From: Gammaproteobacteria bacterium | GTDB lineage: Bacteria > Pseudomonadota > Gammaproteobacteria > Pseudomonadales > Halieaceae | Length of the DNA stretch: 64,000 bases | Direction: 5' to 3' | Assembly: GCA_030427485.1 (NCBI GenBank) | Contig: JAUICG010000011.1 | Location: 62,001-126,000 of the forward strand | In this document: positions 1 through 9,029 of the stretch, piece by piece | Layout of the letters: each line of letters starts with the position of its first letter | Position numbering within the stretch: position 1 is the first letter of the stretch | Program-made: the position numbers and the translations under genes | Notes under the pieces: model-generated | What the model saw: only the letters and a program-made list of their open reading frames with translations | Databases searched by the model: none | Told to the model about the DNA's origin: nothing

Positions 1-758
1 ATGATCAGGGCGTCGGTGACCCGGGCGGAACTGACCTGCTGATTGAAACGGGTCTTTTTGGTGGGTAGCGAACTGGCATGCGACGCCTTGTCCTGGTTCA
101 GTTTATTCGCTCGAATGAGCGCCGGCACCAGGTTGCGCACTTTTCCAACGAACTTGACCGGCCGCTGGAGGTTCCGCAGAGAGGCGCGCGACCACACCTG
201 TAGGGCGGACGGATCACTTTCACCCTTCCACGTATCGATAACTTCCGGTGGCGCGACCTCATCCGTCAGGCTATGCGTCGCCGCGAGTATCTCGGCGCCG
301 GAAACTCCATCTATCGCGGAGTGGTGCACCTTCACCATGATTGCAAAACTGTTCGCGGGCAGACCTTCGATCCCGCTCAGGCCCTCGATCACATACGCTT
401 CCCACAGCGGCCGTTTCATGTCCAGTCCACGGGCATGCAAGCGCGCCAGAAGGATACAGAACTGGCGCCAGTCACCGGGCTTCGGCAACGCGATATGGCG
501 AATATGGAATTCCAGGTCGAAGTCCGGATCCTCCACCCAGTAGGGAGCATCCAGACCCATCGCACCACCGGCGACTTTGCGGCGGAATACCGAAGATTTA
601 TGCAGGTTGCGCTCGTACACCGTCAGGATTTCCTTGAACCTGACCTTACCCTCCTTACGGCCAGACTGATCGTATATCGCGACGGAAGCAATATGCATGG
701 GCGTGCGCACGCTTTCCTGCTGCAGAAAGGTGCTGTCCATTTCTGATAGTTGCTGCAT
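1..758 (-). CDS. Wax ester synthase/diacylglycerol acyltransferase (partial)
   Basis: This gene runs off the left edge; 252 N-terminal residues are visible. The family condenses acyl-CoA with fatty alcohols or diacylglycerol to make storage wax esters or triacylglycerols at the membrane. The N-terminus (SEMDSTFLQQESVRTPMHI) is the usual family opening, a PLWE motif lies near residue 117, and the catalytic HHxxxDG motif (HHSAIDG) spans residues 145-151. The start ATG at 758 has an AGGA-type ribosome site about ten bases upstream and gives the family's usual N-terminus. It lies 96 bases downstream of the haem operon on the same strand. The missing C-terminal half prevents a judgement on substrate preference. 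Confidence 0.9.
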   Translation of the reverse strand, partial: MQQLSEMDSTFLQQESVRTPMHIASVAIYDQSGRKEGKVRFKEILTVYERNLHKSSVFRRKVAGGAMGLDAPYWVEDPDFDLEFHIRHIALPKPGDWRQFCILLARLHARGLDMKRPLWEAYVIEGLSGIEGLPANSFAIMVKVHHSAIDGVSGAEILAATHSLTDEVAPPEVIDTWKGESDPSALQVWSRASLRNLQRPVKFVGKVRNLVPALIRANKLNQDKASHASSLPTKKTRFNQQVSSARVTDALI

Positions 759-854
759 CACCGGCGTCCTGTTGAAGAATCGCAACGCCTATTGTGCGCC
801 CAGATCGTCATCATGGCCAGCGCGGATAAGCCATGGCGATCAACACGCTGGCAA

Positions 855-1388
855 CTAAGTTGTCGCCGCCTCGACACGCGGCCGGTGCCCATCGGTCAGG
901 TGCGTCAGTACTTCTCCGGCCAGCGTATCGCCGGCAAGCGAGTACGCTCTGCCAAAGCCCTTCACGTAGCGCCCCCCCTTTGGCACCAGGCGAAACATTT
1001 TAAAGTCCTCGAGTTCGCTAAGATTGGCCGAGCGTTGACCGTGCCTCGCGGTCAGCTGACCCAGGGCCTCCTCCCATTCGGCGGATTTATGTGCGAGTAA
1101 CTGTGCCTCAACCGAGTAATTGACACGAATGCGGGCGAACAATTCACCCGCTGAATCTTCATCCTCCACCACCAGCACTGAAGCGCGGGAGTCGCGCTGC
1201 AAATTGCTGCCGTGTGTGGCGATTTCACTCAACAGCACATACAGGCAGTCCTGGCCGATCGCAAACGGCGCATAGGACGCAAACGGTGAGCCATCGGAAC
1301 CGAGGCTGGCCAGGTGCAGACTCTTGCGCGAATGAATGAATGCCATGACCTCGTCACTCAGGCGGGTTTGCATTGCTTTGTTTTTCAT
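855..1388 (-). CDS. HugZ/HutZ-family haem-utilisation protein
   Basis: The 177-residue protein belongs to the pyridoxamine-phosphate-oxidase-like split-barrel fold. HugZ and HutZ members of this fold bind haem and degrade it to release iron in the cytoplasm. The N-terminal part (VMAFIHSRKSLHLASLGSDGSPFASYAPF) is characteristic, as is the C-terminal region with GRAYSLAGD. The start at 1388 (MKNKAMQTRL) was preferred over an upstream in-frame codon because AAGGAT precedes it and the extra 16 residues look like untranslated leader. It is the last gene of the receptor-hutX-hugZ operon. Catalysis cannot be proven from sequence; binding or storage are alternatives. Confidence 0.83.
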   Translation of the reverse strand: MKNKAMQTRLSDEVMAFIHSRKSLHLASLGSDGSPFASYAPFAIGQDCLYVLLSEIATHGSNLQRDSRASVLVVEDEDSAGELFARIRVNYSVEAQLLAHKSAEWEEALGQLTARHGQRSANLSELEDFKMFRLVPKGGRYVKGFGRAYSLAGDTLAGEVLTHLTDGHRPRVEAATT

Positions 1389-1398
1389 GTTCGGATCC

Positions 1399-1800
1399 TT
1401 ATACGGTGCTGACCGACAGTCGGTCGCGAATGGCATGGAACTGCTTTACCTGCTCCGGGTACAGCGCGCCTGCGGCGTCGCGGCCGAGAAATACCTTGAA
1501 GATCACCTCATCCTGGCTATCCCTGAACACGAAGGCGTAACTGTCGCGACCACGGTGCGGCCTTGCCTGGAATCCGATACTGGCAACCGCCTGCAGTTGA
1601 ATATGGCCGTGAAAACCCGGAGTAGCGCCGGCGAGGTTGTAATACCCCTCCGCCACCGCCCCCGGGGGAAAAGGTCCCTTGAATTCGAACACACTGCCGC
1701 CATGCCGCACCACGGTGGTCGTGGGTCCCCACCGGGCCAGCTCACGCAGCAGGGTTTCCGCCTCGCTTGCGGGCAGGCACGGAATATCGTCAACTGTCAT
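1399..1800 (-). CDS. hutX: HutX/HuvX-like cytosolic haem carrier
   Basis: The 133-residue protein matches the HutX/HuvX family of small cytosolic haem carriers, which hand haem from the inner-membrane importer to the degrading enzyme. Family-like stretches are RWGPTTTVVRHGGSVFEFKG, then GYYNL and GFHGHI. It is shorter than many family members, which are nearer 160-170 residues. A strong ribosome site (AAGGAG) precedes the ATG. It lies between the haem receptor gene and the hugZ-like gene with gaps of 10-12 bases, so the three are almost certainly one transcript under Fur control. Confidence 0.8.
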   Translation of the reverse strand: MTVDDIPCLPASEAETLLRELARWGPTTTVVRHGGSVFEFKGPFPPGAVAEGYYNLAGATPGFHGHIQLQAVASIGFQARPHRGRDSYAFVFRDSQDEVIFKVFLGRDAAGALYPEQVKQFHAIRDRLSVSTV

Positions 1801-1812
1801 TTCCTCATCTCC

Positions 1813-3882
1813 TTAAAACTGGTAGCGCGCCGAGAGGATCACTTCGCGACCGGCTTCGTACAACTGTTCCCAGGCCCGGCGGTAATACTTGTCCTGCAGG
1901 TTGTTCACGTTCAGGTCGAAGCGCAGGCTGGACAGCGACTCTGGCGACCAGCTGGCGTACAGATCCGTGATACCGTAGCTGTCATAACTGGTGTCAGTCG
2001 TATTTTCCGGATAGTCCGTGCGGTTCTGGTTGTCGGCATGTGTATACCGCACGCCGGCCGCGAGATTCAGGGAGGAAAAGTGGTAGGCCAGGTCCAGTTT
2101 CAGGGTGTCCGCGGGTATGTTGGTGAGATCCTCGTTGCTGTTGTCGTCCTCCCCGCGCACCAGGCCATAGCTCGCCTTCAACGACAGGCCTCCACGCAGG
2201 TAGGCTGCGGCAAGCTCGCCGCCGGTGAGGGTCGCATTGTCCACGTTCACCCAGGTGGTATAACCGCCGTCCATCACCGGGAAAAAGGAGGGGCCAACAA
2301 CAATCTGCTCGATGAAGTTGTCGACCTCGTTTTCGAATACCGACAGTTCCACGTGTATCACATCGGCGCCCGCGACGTCCGTGAAGGCCAGCTTGCCGTT
2401 CAGTTCGATATTGGACGCTTTCTCCGGATCGAGATCGGGATTGGGCAGGAAACTGTTGCAAAAGCCGGGGGAAATACAAAAGTGATAACCCGAGCTGAAC
2501 AACTCCTCGGCACCCGGCGCACGGAAGGCACGGTCATAGCGCAGGCTCAGTGTGAGCCAGTCTGCCGTATCCCACACGATGGCGGCCGACGGTGAGGTAG
2601 CACTGTCGGCGGCATCGGTATTGAGGTCGCTGGCATCCGTTTCGAAATGGTCATAGCGTACCCCCAGCTCCATTGTCCAGGCGGGAACAAGCGGCACTGA
2701 CGCCAGGGCATAGCTGCCCCAGGCGGTTGTTTCGGCATCCGGGGGTACAGGACGATCCTCCCCGCCGCGCTTCGGCTTGAACTTTTCGCGGTAGCTATCC
2801 ACACCGTACATCAACTGCACATTGCCGACTTCGGACAGGTTGGACAGGTTGAAACCCAGCACGTCCAGCCTGGTGGAGTCCGCGCGACCGTCGGACAGCC
2901 GTTTCTCATCGAGGTCGACGCGGTTCGCGTAAGCCAGCGCTTGCACGTTTACCAGGTCGGAACTGCCGTGATAGTCGTAGGCCAGGTTCACATTGTCCGT
3001 AGTCTGCTTACGATCAATCATGAAGTTGCTGCTGGTATTGACCTCCGCCGTCGCATTGGTCGGCACCGAACCGTCCCAGTCAGAGTGTCGATAGACGAAT
3101 TCCAGCGCCTGAGTGTCACCCAGTTGCCAGTTCAACTTGCCCAGCTCCCCGTGGGAGTTGGACCCCGAGCCCTGCAATCTGTCCCCGTTGCCCAGCTGAA
3201 TGTCATCACTGTCCCGGTAATACCCGCTCAGCAGTCCACTCAGCGACCCCGACGCACCCGCAATCACCGCGGTCGACGTACTACCATCATCGTTTTCATC
3301 GTATCCGGACTTGAGGAAGCCGCCGACCCCCTCTTCGCTGCCCAGCACATCCTTCGCTGTGATCGTGTTTTGTGCCACCAGGCCGCCTACCGCACCGGAC
3401 CCCCACAGGCTGCTGGCGGGTCCACGCACAGCCTCCACGCTGCGCAGCAGTTCGGGGTCGAGGAAGTAGCTGGGGCGGTGACCGGATTCGAAGTTCTGCC
3501 GCGCACCGTCGACCGTCTGCAGCACCTTGTTTCCCTGTAAACCCCTGATATTGACGGACTGTGTCGACGCGCGCGGGCCTCCGGCAACAGTAATATTCGG
3601 CTCGAATGCCAGCACTCGCGGAACGGATTGCGGCTGCATGGTTTCAATTTCCTCCCGGCCAACCACCGCAATACTCCTGCCGATTTCATCAAGAGGCCGC
3701 TGCAACCGCGTGGCAGTCACTATCACCGTCTCCACAAGCCGGTTATTGTCCCTGTCATCGACGGCGCTGGCAGATGTGCCAGACGCCGAAATCGTGATTG
3801 CCAGGACAGATGCCCAGACCCCTTGCCACTTACCCGGATTTGCCGTCGTCCCCACGCAGTTGTCTCCCCTTGCTGTCGTCAT
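1813..3882 (-). CDS. TonB-dependent haem/haemoglobin receptor
   Basis: This is an outer-membrane receptor importing haem or haemoprotein iron with TonB energy. From the ATG at 3882 it has 689 residues: a signal peptide ending near SASGTSASA, a plug domain (VIVTATRLQRPLDEIG, RGPASSLWGSGAVGG) and a 22-strand-type barrel ending in RYQF. The haem-receptor boxes are present: FRAP, a histidine in SSGYHF, then NPDL. In studied haem receptors a histidine between these boxes contacts haem. A TTG start at 3918 is possible but has no ribosome site and lies closer to the operator. It heads the operon with hutX and hugZ. No tonB/exbBD genes are nearby, so energy must come from elsewhere. Confidence 0.92.
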   Translation of the reverse strand: MTTARGDNCVGTTANPGKWQGVWASVLAITISASGTSASAVDDRDNNRLVETVIVTATRLQRPLDEIGRSIAVVGREEIETMQPQSVPRVLAFEPNITVAGGPRASTQSVNIRGLQGNKVLQTVDGARQNFESGHRPSYFLDPELLRSVEAVRGPASSLWGSGAVGGLVAQNTITAKDVLGSEEGVGGFLKSGYDENDDGSTSTAVIAGASGSLSGLLSGYYRDSDDIQLGNGDRLQGSGSNSHGELGKLNWQLGDTQALEFVYRHSDWDGSVPTNATAEVNTSSNFMIDRKQTTDNVNLAYDYHGSSDLVNVQALAYANRVDLDEKRLSDGRADSTRLDVLGFNLSNLSEVGNVQLMYGVDSYREKFKPKRGGEDRPVPPDAETTAWGSYALASVPLVPAWTMELGVRYDHFETDASDLNTDAADSATSPSAAIVWDTADWLTLSLRYDRAFRAPGAEELFSSGYHFCISPGFCNSFLPNPDLDPEKASNIELNGKLAFTDVAGADVIHVELSVFENEVDNFIEQIVVGPSFFPVMDGGYTTWVNVDNATLTGGELAAAYLRGGLSLKASYGLVRGEDDNSNEDLTNIPADTLKLDLAYHFSSLNLAAGVRYTHADNQNRTDYPENTTDTSYDSYGITDLYASWSPESLSSLRFDLNVNNLQDKYYRRAWEQLYEAGREVILSARYQF

Positions 3883-3928
3883 CGCAGTCGAAAAAGCCCA
3901 ATGTAACAATCCGGGCAACTAAAGTAAA

Positions 3929-3943
3929 TGATATTCATTATCA
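3929..3943. promoter_or_regulatory. Fur box between the divergent haem operons
   Basis: The 15 bases read TGATATTCATTATCA, one mismatch from the 7-1-7 Fur consensus TGATAATNATTATCA. A perfect inverted repeat ATGATA/TATCAT extends it to 3928-3944. It sits between the receptor operon and hmuTUV and touches the proposed hmuT -35 element, so Fur-iron should repress both sides. Confidence 0.88.
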
Positions 3944-3972
3944 TTGTTATTTAGATTTATAGACTATATGAT
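3944..3972 (+). promoter_or_regulatory. hmuTUV promoter
   Basis: A -35-like TTGTTA (3944-3949) and a -10-like TATGAT (3967-3972) are spaced by 17 bases. The -35 element begins at the edge of the Fur inverted repeat. The promoter lies about 60 bases before the hmuT start. It was identified by eye and has no transcription data. Confidence 0.55.
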
Positions 3973-4032
3973 GCGCGCGTAAAGCGATAACGAAACCGAA
4001 CGCCGCGAACAGAAAACGGGAGATCCGACGGT

Positions 4033-4872
4033 ATGGGAAACCAGGTCAATACACTGCTGACAGCTTTTTTGTTAATGGCAATGTCAGGGGTGCCGCCGCT
4101 CGCACAGGAACGGATTGTCAGTACCGATGCCGCGGTAACCCAGATACTGTTCGCGCTCGGAATTGACGGTGCGATTGCGGGTGTGGATGTAACCAGCACC
4201 CTGCCAGAAGGCTACCGGGAAGTGCCCGTGGTAGGCTATCACCGGGCCCTCCCGGCCGAGGGCCTGCTCGCCCTGAATCCAACGCTGGTTATAGGCTCTG
4301 AGAATATCGGCCCACCAAAGGTACTCGACACCCTGTCAGCCGCTGGCATCGCCATCCTGCAATTACCGAGCGCAAAAACAATTCCCGAGTTGCAGCAGAA
4401 TATCTCGGCCATCGCCCGCGCAACAGGCGACCCACAACGGGCGCAGGCAATGTTGAGTGAACTCGACAGGCAGCGTATGCAACTGGCGACTTCTCAACTG
4501 TCAGCGGAGCGCATTGCGTTTGTACTGGCCGTGGAACCCGGCAAAATGCGCATAGCGGGCAACGGAACGTCCGGCGACGCGTTCATCAAACTGCTCGGTG
4601 GAGACAATATAGCGGAATTCGACGCCTACCGTACCCTGTCGGCCGAGGCCATCCTGGAGCTTGCGCCCACAGTCATTCTGGTGGCGGGACATGAGGGCGC
4701 CACACCGCAGCGATTGCTGGAGATGAACGCTATCGTGCGCCACGGTCCGGCGGCGAAAGCGGGACATATCCTGCCGGTGAATGCGGCCAACCTGGTGGCC
4801 GGTCTGAGTCCCGACGCAGTCTCCGACGCCCTCGCGCTCTCGGGCGAAATGGTGAACAAGCCATTCGAATAA
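4033..4872 (+). CDS. hmuT: Haemin ABC transporter, periplasmic binding protein
   Basis: The 279-residue protein carries a signal peptide (residues 1-25, ending PLAQ) and the two-lobe fold of iron/haem periplasmic binding proteins (BtuF/HmuT type). The opening RIVSTDAAVTQILFALG and the segment VVGYHRALPAEGLLALNPTLVIGSE are typical of HmuT/HutB. It captures haem delivered through the outer-membrane receptor and passes it to HmuUV. A GGGAGA ribosome site precedes the ATG. The permease gene follows after two bases, so the genes are translationally close. Confidence 0.9.
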   Translation: MGNQVNTLLTAFLLMAMSGVPPLAQERIVSTDAAVTQILFALGIDGAIAGVDVTSTLPEGYREVPVVGYHRALPAEGLLALNPTLVIGSENIGPPKVLDTLSAAGIAILQLPSAKTIPELQQNISAIARATGDPQRAQAMLSELDRQRMQLATSQLSAERIAFVLAVEPGKMRIAGNGTSGDAFIKLLGGDNIAEFDAYRTLSAEAILELAPTVILVAGHEGATPQRLLEMNAIVRHGPAAKAGHILPVNAANLVAGLSPDAVSDALALSGEMVNKPFE

Positions 4873-4874
4873 CC

Positions 4875-5894
4875 ATGCGCTCCCTGTCTGTCACCAGCGC
4901 TGTCGCCCTTGGCATAATGCTGCCAGCGGTCGCGCTCACCTCGCTAACCCAGGGCGCGATGAGTATCCCGCTGCAGGAGAGCCTGCTGACGCTGGCCGAT
5001 GCGGCATTGGGCAGCAGTACGGCAGGCTTGCCGGAATATCAGCGGGCAGTGATAGTGGAACTCAGACTGCCTCGTACCCTGTTGGCGATTTTTGTCGGGG
5101 CTATCCTGGCGCAAAGCGGCGCAGCGATGCAGGGCTTGTTTCGCAACCCACTGGCGGACCCGGGAATTATCGGCGTCTCCGCCGGCGCCGCAGTGGGCGC
5201 TGTACTGGCGATCTACCTGTCCGCTGCGGAGCAAAACTGGTGGGCGGTACCCGTCGGCGCATTCGTCACCGGGCTGGCTACCAGTTTGCTGATCTACAAA
5301 CTGGCGCAGGGCGACAATGGCACGTCGGTCTTCATCCTGCTACTGGCGGGCATCGCGGTCTCGGCGATGGCGGGCGCCCTGATCGGTTTCGTCACCTACC
5401 TCGCGGATGACACGCGCCTGCGCGACCTGAGTCTGTGGCAAATGGGTTCACTGGCGTCCGCCGACGGCACCCGGGTATGGATCGCCGCACTGGCATTCGC
5501 CCTCCTCGCCCTGCGCCTGCAAAAACACGCCGCGGCCCTGAATACCCTGCTGCTGGGCGAAGCGGAGGCCCGTCACCTGGGAATCGATGTCGAATCACTG
5601 AAGCGGGAACTTATTGTGCTGGTGGCACTGGGCGTGGCGCTGGCGGTCTCGGCCGCCGGCATGATCGGCTTTGTCGGCCTTGTGGTACCGCATTTCATTC
5701 GCATGCTGGCCGGCCCCAACCACCATGGCCTGCTTCCACTGTCGGCACTCTGCGGCGGCCTGCTGCTACTGCTGGCCGATATCGGCGCGCGCCTGTTGCT
5801 CGCTCCCGCGGAATTGCCGGTGGGGATTCTGACCGCGCTGCTGGGTGGGCCGTTTTTTGTGTTGCTTTTGCTGCAGCAGCGGCAGAGAGTGTAG
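4875..5894 (+). CDS. hmuU: Haemin ABC transporter permease
   Basis: The 339-residue FecCD-family protein is rich in membrane helices. It shows the family signature QSGAAMQGLFRNPLADPGIIGVS-like region around residues 80-100 and the cytoplasmic VVPHFIRMLAGPNH loop that contacts the ATPase. It forms the inner-membrane channel of the haem importer. It begins two bases after hmuT and ends four bases before hmuV, so the three genes form one operon. Confidence 0.92.
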   Translation: MRSLSVTSAVALGIMLPAVALTSLTQGAMSIPLQESLLTLADAALGSSTAGLPEYQRAVIVELRLPRTLLAIFVGAILAQSGAAMQGLFRNPLADPGIIGVSAGAAVGAVLAIYLSAAEQNWWAVPVGAFVTGLATSLLIYKLAQGDNGTSVFILLLAGIAVSAMAGALIGFVTYLADDTRLRDLSLWQMGSLASADGTRVWIAALAFALLALRLQKHAAALNTLLLGEAEARHLGIDVESLKRELIVLVALGVALAVSAAGMIGFVGLVVPHFIRMLAGPNHHGLLPLSALCGGLLLLLADIGARLLLAPAELPVGILTALLGGPFFVLLLLQQRQRV

Positions 5895-5898
5895 CCGC

Positions 5899-6657
5899 AT
5901 GCTGGAGGTGAAGGCCCTGGCACTCCGGCGGAGTAACGGTTTCGCGCTGAACATCGACCACTGGCAGGCCGTGCCGGGCGAAGTCCGCGCAATCCTGGGC
6001 GCCAACGGCGCGGGAAAATCCACCCTGCTCAAACGGCTCAGCGGCGAAGTGATATCGAGCGGACATGTGCTGTTACACCACCGTCCCCTGGAACAATGGT
6101 CCGCCCCGGAGCGGGCCCGTGTCCTGGGCGTACTGCCGCAATCCAGCACACTGAACTTCGCGTTCAGCGCGGGGGAAGTCGTCTCGCTCGGCCTGACACC
6201 GCTGACCATAGGCTGGCGCCAGGGCGGACAACTGGTCGATTCGATGATGCGCGCGACGAACTGCGCACACTTGAAACACTCGAAATACCCCGAACTCTCG
6301 GGGGGCGAGCAGCAGCGCGTGCACCTTGCCAGGGTGCTGGTGCAATTGAGCCAGGCAGAGCACGAACCCGTGCTCCTGCTGGATGAACCGACCTCCGCCC
6401 AGGACCTGGGTCAGCAGCACGGCCTGATGGAACTGGCCCGCGATCTTGCCCGTACGCGACACTTCTGCATCGTTGCGATCCTGCACGACCTCAACCTCGC
6501 GCTGCGTTACGCCGATCACTGCCTGGTGCTGGCGCACGGACAGGCGGTCGCGGCGGGAATGCCCGCAACGGTGCTCGACAGCGATACCATCCAGCGTTAT
6601 TGGGGATACTCCGCGCGCATTCTGACTGCCGAGTGCGGCGCAAAAGTGATCGCCTGA
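5899..6657 (+). CDS. hmuV: Haemin ABC transporter ATPase
   Basis: The 252-residue ABC ATPase powers the haem importer. It has Walker A GANGAGKST at residues 34-42, the signature LSGGEQQRV, a Walker B ending LLLDEPTSAQD, and the switch histidine in AILHDLNLAL. The start at 5899 (MLEVKALAL), directly after the hmuU stop, was chosen; an earlier in-frame start would lie inside hmuU and add an unrelated cysteine-rich extension. It is the last gene of the Fur-regulated operon and is convergent with the flavoenzyme gene that follows. Confidence 0.92.
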   Translation: MLEVKALALRRSNGFALNIDHWQAVPGEVRAILGANGAGKSTLLKRLSGEVISSGHVLLHHRPLEQWSAPERARVLGVLPQSSTLNFAFSAGEVVSLGLTPLTIGWRQGGQLVDSMMRATNCAHLKHSKYPELSGGEQQRVHLARVLVQLSQAEHEPVLLLDEPTSAQDLGQQHGLMELARDLARTRHFCIVAILHDLNLALRYADHCLVLAHGQAVAAGMPATVLDSDTIQRYWGYSARILTAECGAKVIA

Positions 6658-6730
6658 GACCTGCGGTCGGCAGTGTTGCCGCGCCCGTCAGGAGTAGGCG
6701 GCCCGCGGCGCGACGGCATTGTGCATGGCG

Positions 6731-8797
6731 TCATTGGCTGCCGATGCTCGCTACCGCTTCCGCCGCGGTGCGGGTCGCTTTCGCAATCAGTCCGAGCCCG
6801 GTGCTGTCGCCTATGGCCTGAACGCGAACACCTTCCGCGCGCAGGGCATCGGACAGTCGCGTGTCGGCCACGGGACGCCCGGCAACGATTATGGTATCCG
6901 CGGCCATGCTTCTATGAACACCACCGGCCGCAAAATGCACTGCATTGCGCTCTATTCGCACGATATTCACGGATGTGTTCACGGTTATCTGCAGGCTGTC
7001 CAGACGATCCATATGTTCGTTGCGACGCTTTTTCCCCACTTCCGGGATGATCTTGTTTCCGCTATCCAGAACCCGGACCCGCCGGCCCCGCCTGGCGAGA
7101 AATTCGGCCAGTTCTATCGCGACAAGATCGGCGCCGATAATGATGACCGTGTTGCCGATTGGCATCCAAACCCGCGTCACCCGGCGCAACAAACCGGGCG
7201 ACATGAGCCGCTGAACCAGCGGTGCGATGTACGCTATCAACGTTTGCAGCCAGGGCTTCACCCTGAAGGCCTCCGCTGACTGCAATCGCCCCGCGACGAC
7301 CTGCCGCATCATTGCCCCGGTTAGAACATGCGCTTGATCCACGCCCGGTATGTCCGGAGTGGAGACCACCGCGCCGGTGGCGACTATGACCTCGTCGGGC
7401 TGTTCGGCCCGGATCACTGCCGCCGTCGCGAACGATCCCAGGCGTACATCGATCGGCAGTCGCTCGACCTCTGACAGCAGCCAACGCAAAAACCGCTCAT
7501 TGTCGGTGTGCACTGTTGATGCGAGCAGCAGTGACCCGCCCAGGCACTGTTGAGCCTCGAACAGGACGACCCGGTGCCCGGCTTCGGCGGCGCCGCGGGC
7601 CGCTTCCAGACCAGCGGTGCCACCGCCAACGATCACGATCTTTTTATTGCCGCGATTGTGTACAAGTTCATCCTCCCGCCCGGAAAAAGGGTTCACGGCG
7701 CAGCCGAGGTTATCACTCATCTGCATGGAGTCGATGCAGTTTTCGCAGGAGATACACCGTCGAATACGCCGTGCGTTGCCGGACACAACCTTCCTGGGAA
7801 AATACGGATCGGCGAGCAGCGGCCGCGCCATCGCGATCAGGTCCGCCTGGCCCTTGCGCAGAATATCTTCCGCTATCTCGGGGTCGTGAATCCGACCGAC
7901 CAGCATCACAGGCACATCCACCACGTTCTTGATCGCTTCAGCCTGTGCCAGGTTATGCGCATGCCCGTATTCACTGCGGCCTACCATCATTGTCACCAGG
8001 GAGTCCGATATGCCGCCGCTCACGCGAAAGGCGTCCACCCCTGCCGCGACCAGGTCGCGCGCGATGCGCTGCGTGTCATCCAGCGCCCTGCCGCCCGGCA
8101 CGCGTTCGTAGCCGGAAATACTGAAGGTCACCGGGAAATCGCGCCCTGCCCGCGACTTGATTTCATCCATCACTTCGGCAATCAGGCGGGTGCGGGTATC
8201 GGTGCGGAATGCGGAGTATTCATCGGTCCGCTTGTTGCGTTGTGGCGACAGGAATGAGCCGAGCAGGTTGTAACAGTGGGCACCATGCAGTTCGATACCA
8301 TCGTAACCCGCCTCCCTCGCCCGGCGTGCCGCTTCCCCGTACTGCCTCGCTATCTCCGGGAGTTCTTCAATCGCCAGTTCCCGGCAGGGCCAGCCCCAGA
8401 CCGGCGCTACGCTGACGGAGGGGCCCATCGCCTGAGGGCCGCCAAACATCGGGGCGACACTTTCCGGACCGGTGTGGCTGATTTGTGGCTGAACCCTGGC
8501 ACCGTGCGCATGCAGGCGGTCGGTAATGCGCCTGTGTCCGTCGATGTATTTGTCATCGCCCAGCGTCATCGAGCGGTGCATGTAGCGATGCGTTTCATCC
8601 ACGGTGATCAATTCCATGGTGATCAGCCCAACACCGCCTTTCGCGCGCTCCTCGAAGTAACGTATCAGGCGTTCACTGGGCGTCTGGTCGTCATTGCAAT
8701 ACGCGGTAGTCATCGGCGACATGACCATGCGGTTTTTTAACTGCATCGCGCCGATCCGGAACGGCGATGAGAGATTGGGGAAGCTGACTTGACTCAT
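6731..8797 (-). CDS. FadH-like 2,4-dienoyl-CoA reductase/Old Yellow Enzyme family flavoprotein
   Basis: The 688-residue protein has the architecture of FadH, enoate reductases and trimethylamine dehydrogenases. An FMN-binding TIM barrel (about 1-345) carries the HGAHCYNLLGSFLSPQRNKR motif. A 4Fe-4S site follows at C348, C351, C354 and C366. The C-terminal half contains FAD/NAD(P)H-binding folds (IVIVGGGTAG at 387-396 and VIIIGADLVAIELAEFLARRG). The cysteine spacing is Cx2Cx2Cx11C, with the middle interval one residue shorter than the Cx3C I recall for E. coli FadH. The start MSQVSFPNL was preferred over an ATG four codons upstream. Substrate is unknown; unsaturated acyl-CoA, steroid or xenobiotic enoates are all possible. 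It lies 77 bases downstream of tRNA-Ser and may share its transcript. Confidence 0.82.
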   Translation of the reverse strand: MSQVSFPNLSSPFRIGAMQLKNRMVMSPMTTAYCNDDQTPSERLIRYFEERAKGGVGLITMELITVDETHRYMHRSMTLGDDKYIDGHRRITDRLHAHGARVQPQISHTGPESVAPMFGGPQAMGPSVSVAPVWGWPCRELAIEELPEIARQYGEAARRAREAGYDGIELHGAHCYNLLGSFLSPQRNKRTDEYSAFRTDTRTRLIAEVMDEIKSRAGRDFPVTFSISGYERVPGGRALDDTQRIARDLVAAGVDAFRVSGGISDSLVTMMVGRSEYGHAHNLAQAEAIKNVVDVPVMLVGRIHDPEIAEDILRKGQADLIAMARPLLADPYFPRKVVSGNARRIRRCISCENCIDSMQMSDNLGCAVNPFSGREDELVHNRGNKKIVIVGGGTAGLEAARGAAEAGHRVVLFEAQQCLGGSLLLASTVHTDNERFLRWLLSEVERLPIDVRLGSFATAAVIRAEQPDEVIVATGAVVSTPDIPGVDQAHVLTGAMMRQVVAGRLQSAEAFRVKPWLQTLIAYIAPLVQRLMSPGLLRRVTRVWMPIGNTVIIIGADLVAIELAEFLARRGRRVRVLDSGNKIIPEVGKKRRNEHMDRLDSLQITVNTSVNIVRIERNAVHFAAGGVHRSMAADTIIVAGRPVADTRLSDALRAEGVRVQAIGDSTGLGLIAKATRTAAEAVASIGSQ

Positions 8798-8874
8798 GAA
8801 CGCAGGCACCGCGGATTATCTGTTGGCTGATGTTTTGCCGGGAGAAACGGGGCTTTCTGTGAATCGCGAAGGTA

Positions 8875-8962
8875 TGGCGGTGAGGGAGGGATTTGAACCC
8901 TCGATACGTTGCCGTATACACACTTTCCAGGCGTGCGCCTTCGACCACTCGGCCACCTCACC
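8875..8962 (-). tRNA. tRNA-Ser (GGA anticodon)
   Basis: This is a class II tRNA of 88 bases including the encoded CCA. The seven-base acceptor stem GGTGAGG pairs with CCTCACC. The D arm (GGCCGAGTGGTCGAAGG), anticodon loop CTGGAAA, a long variable arm (TATACGGCAACGTATC) and T loop TTCAAAT are all present. Anticodon GGA reads UCC and UCU serine codons. Confidence 0.95.
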
Positions 8963-8974
8963 ATGAGGGCGCGC

Positions 8975-9003
8975 ATCATACCACAAGATGGGACGCTTGC
9001 CAG
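8975..9003 (-). promoter_or_regulatory. tRNA-Ser promoter
   Basis: On the minus strand a -35-like CTGGCA (8998-9003) and a -10-like TATGAT (8975-8980) are spaced by 17 bases. They are followed by a GC-rich GCGCGCC discriminator of the kind found at stringently controlled stable-RNA promoters. The tRNA begins 12 bases after the -10. Confidence 0.55.
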
Positions 9004-9029
9004 TCCTGAACAGGCGCTGATTCGCGGTC

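Noticed and set aside
1336..2595. 419-codon plus-strand frame opposite the haem genes
   Set aside because: It is antisense to genes with clear family motifs and shows no coherent domain.
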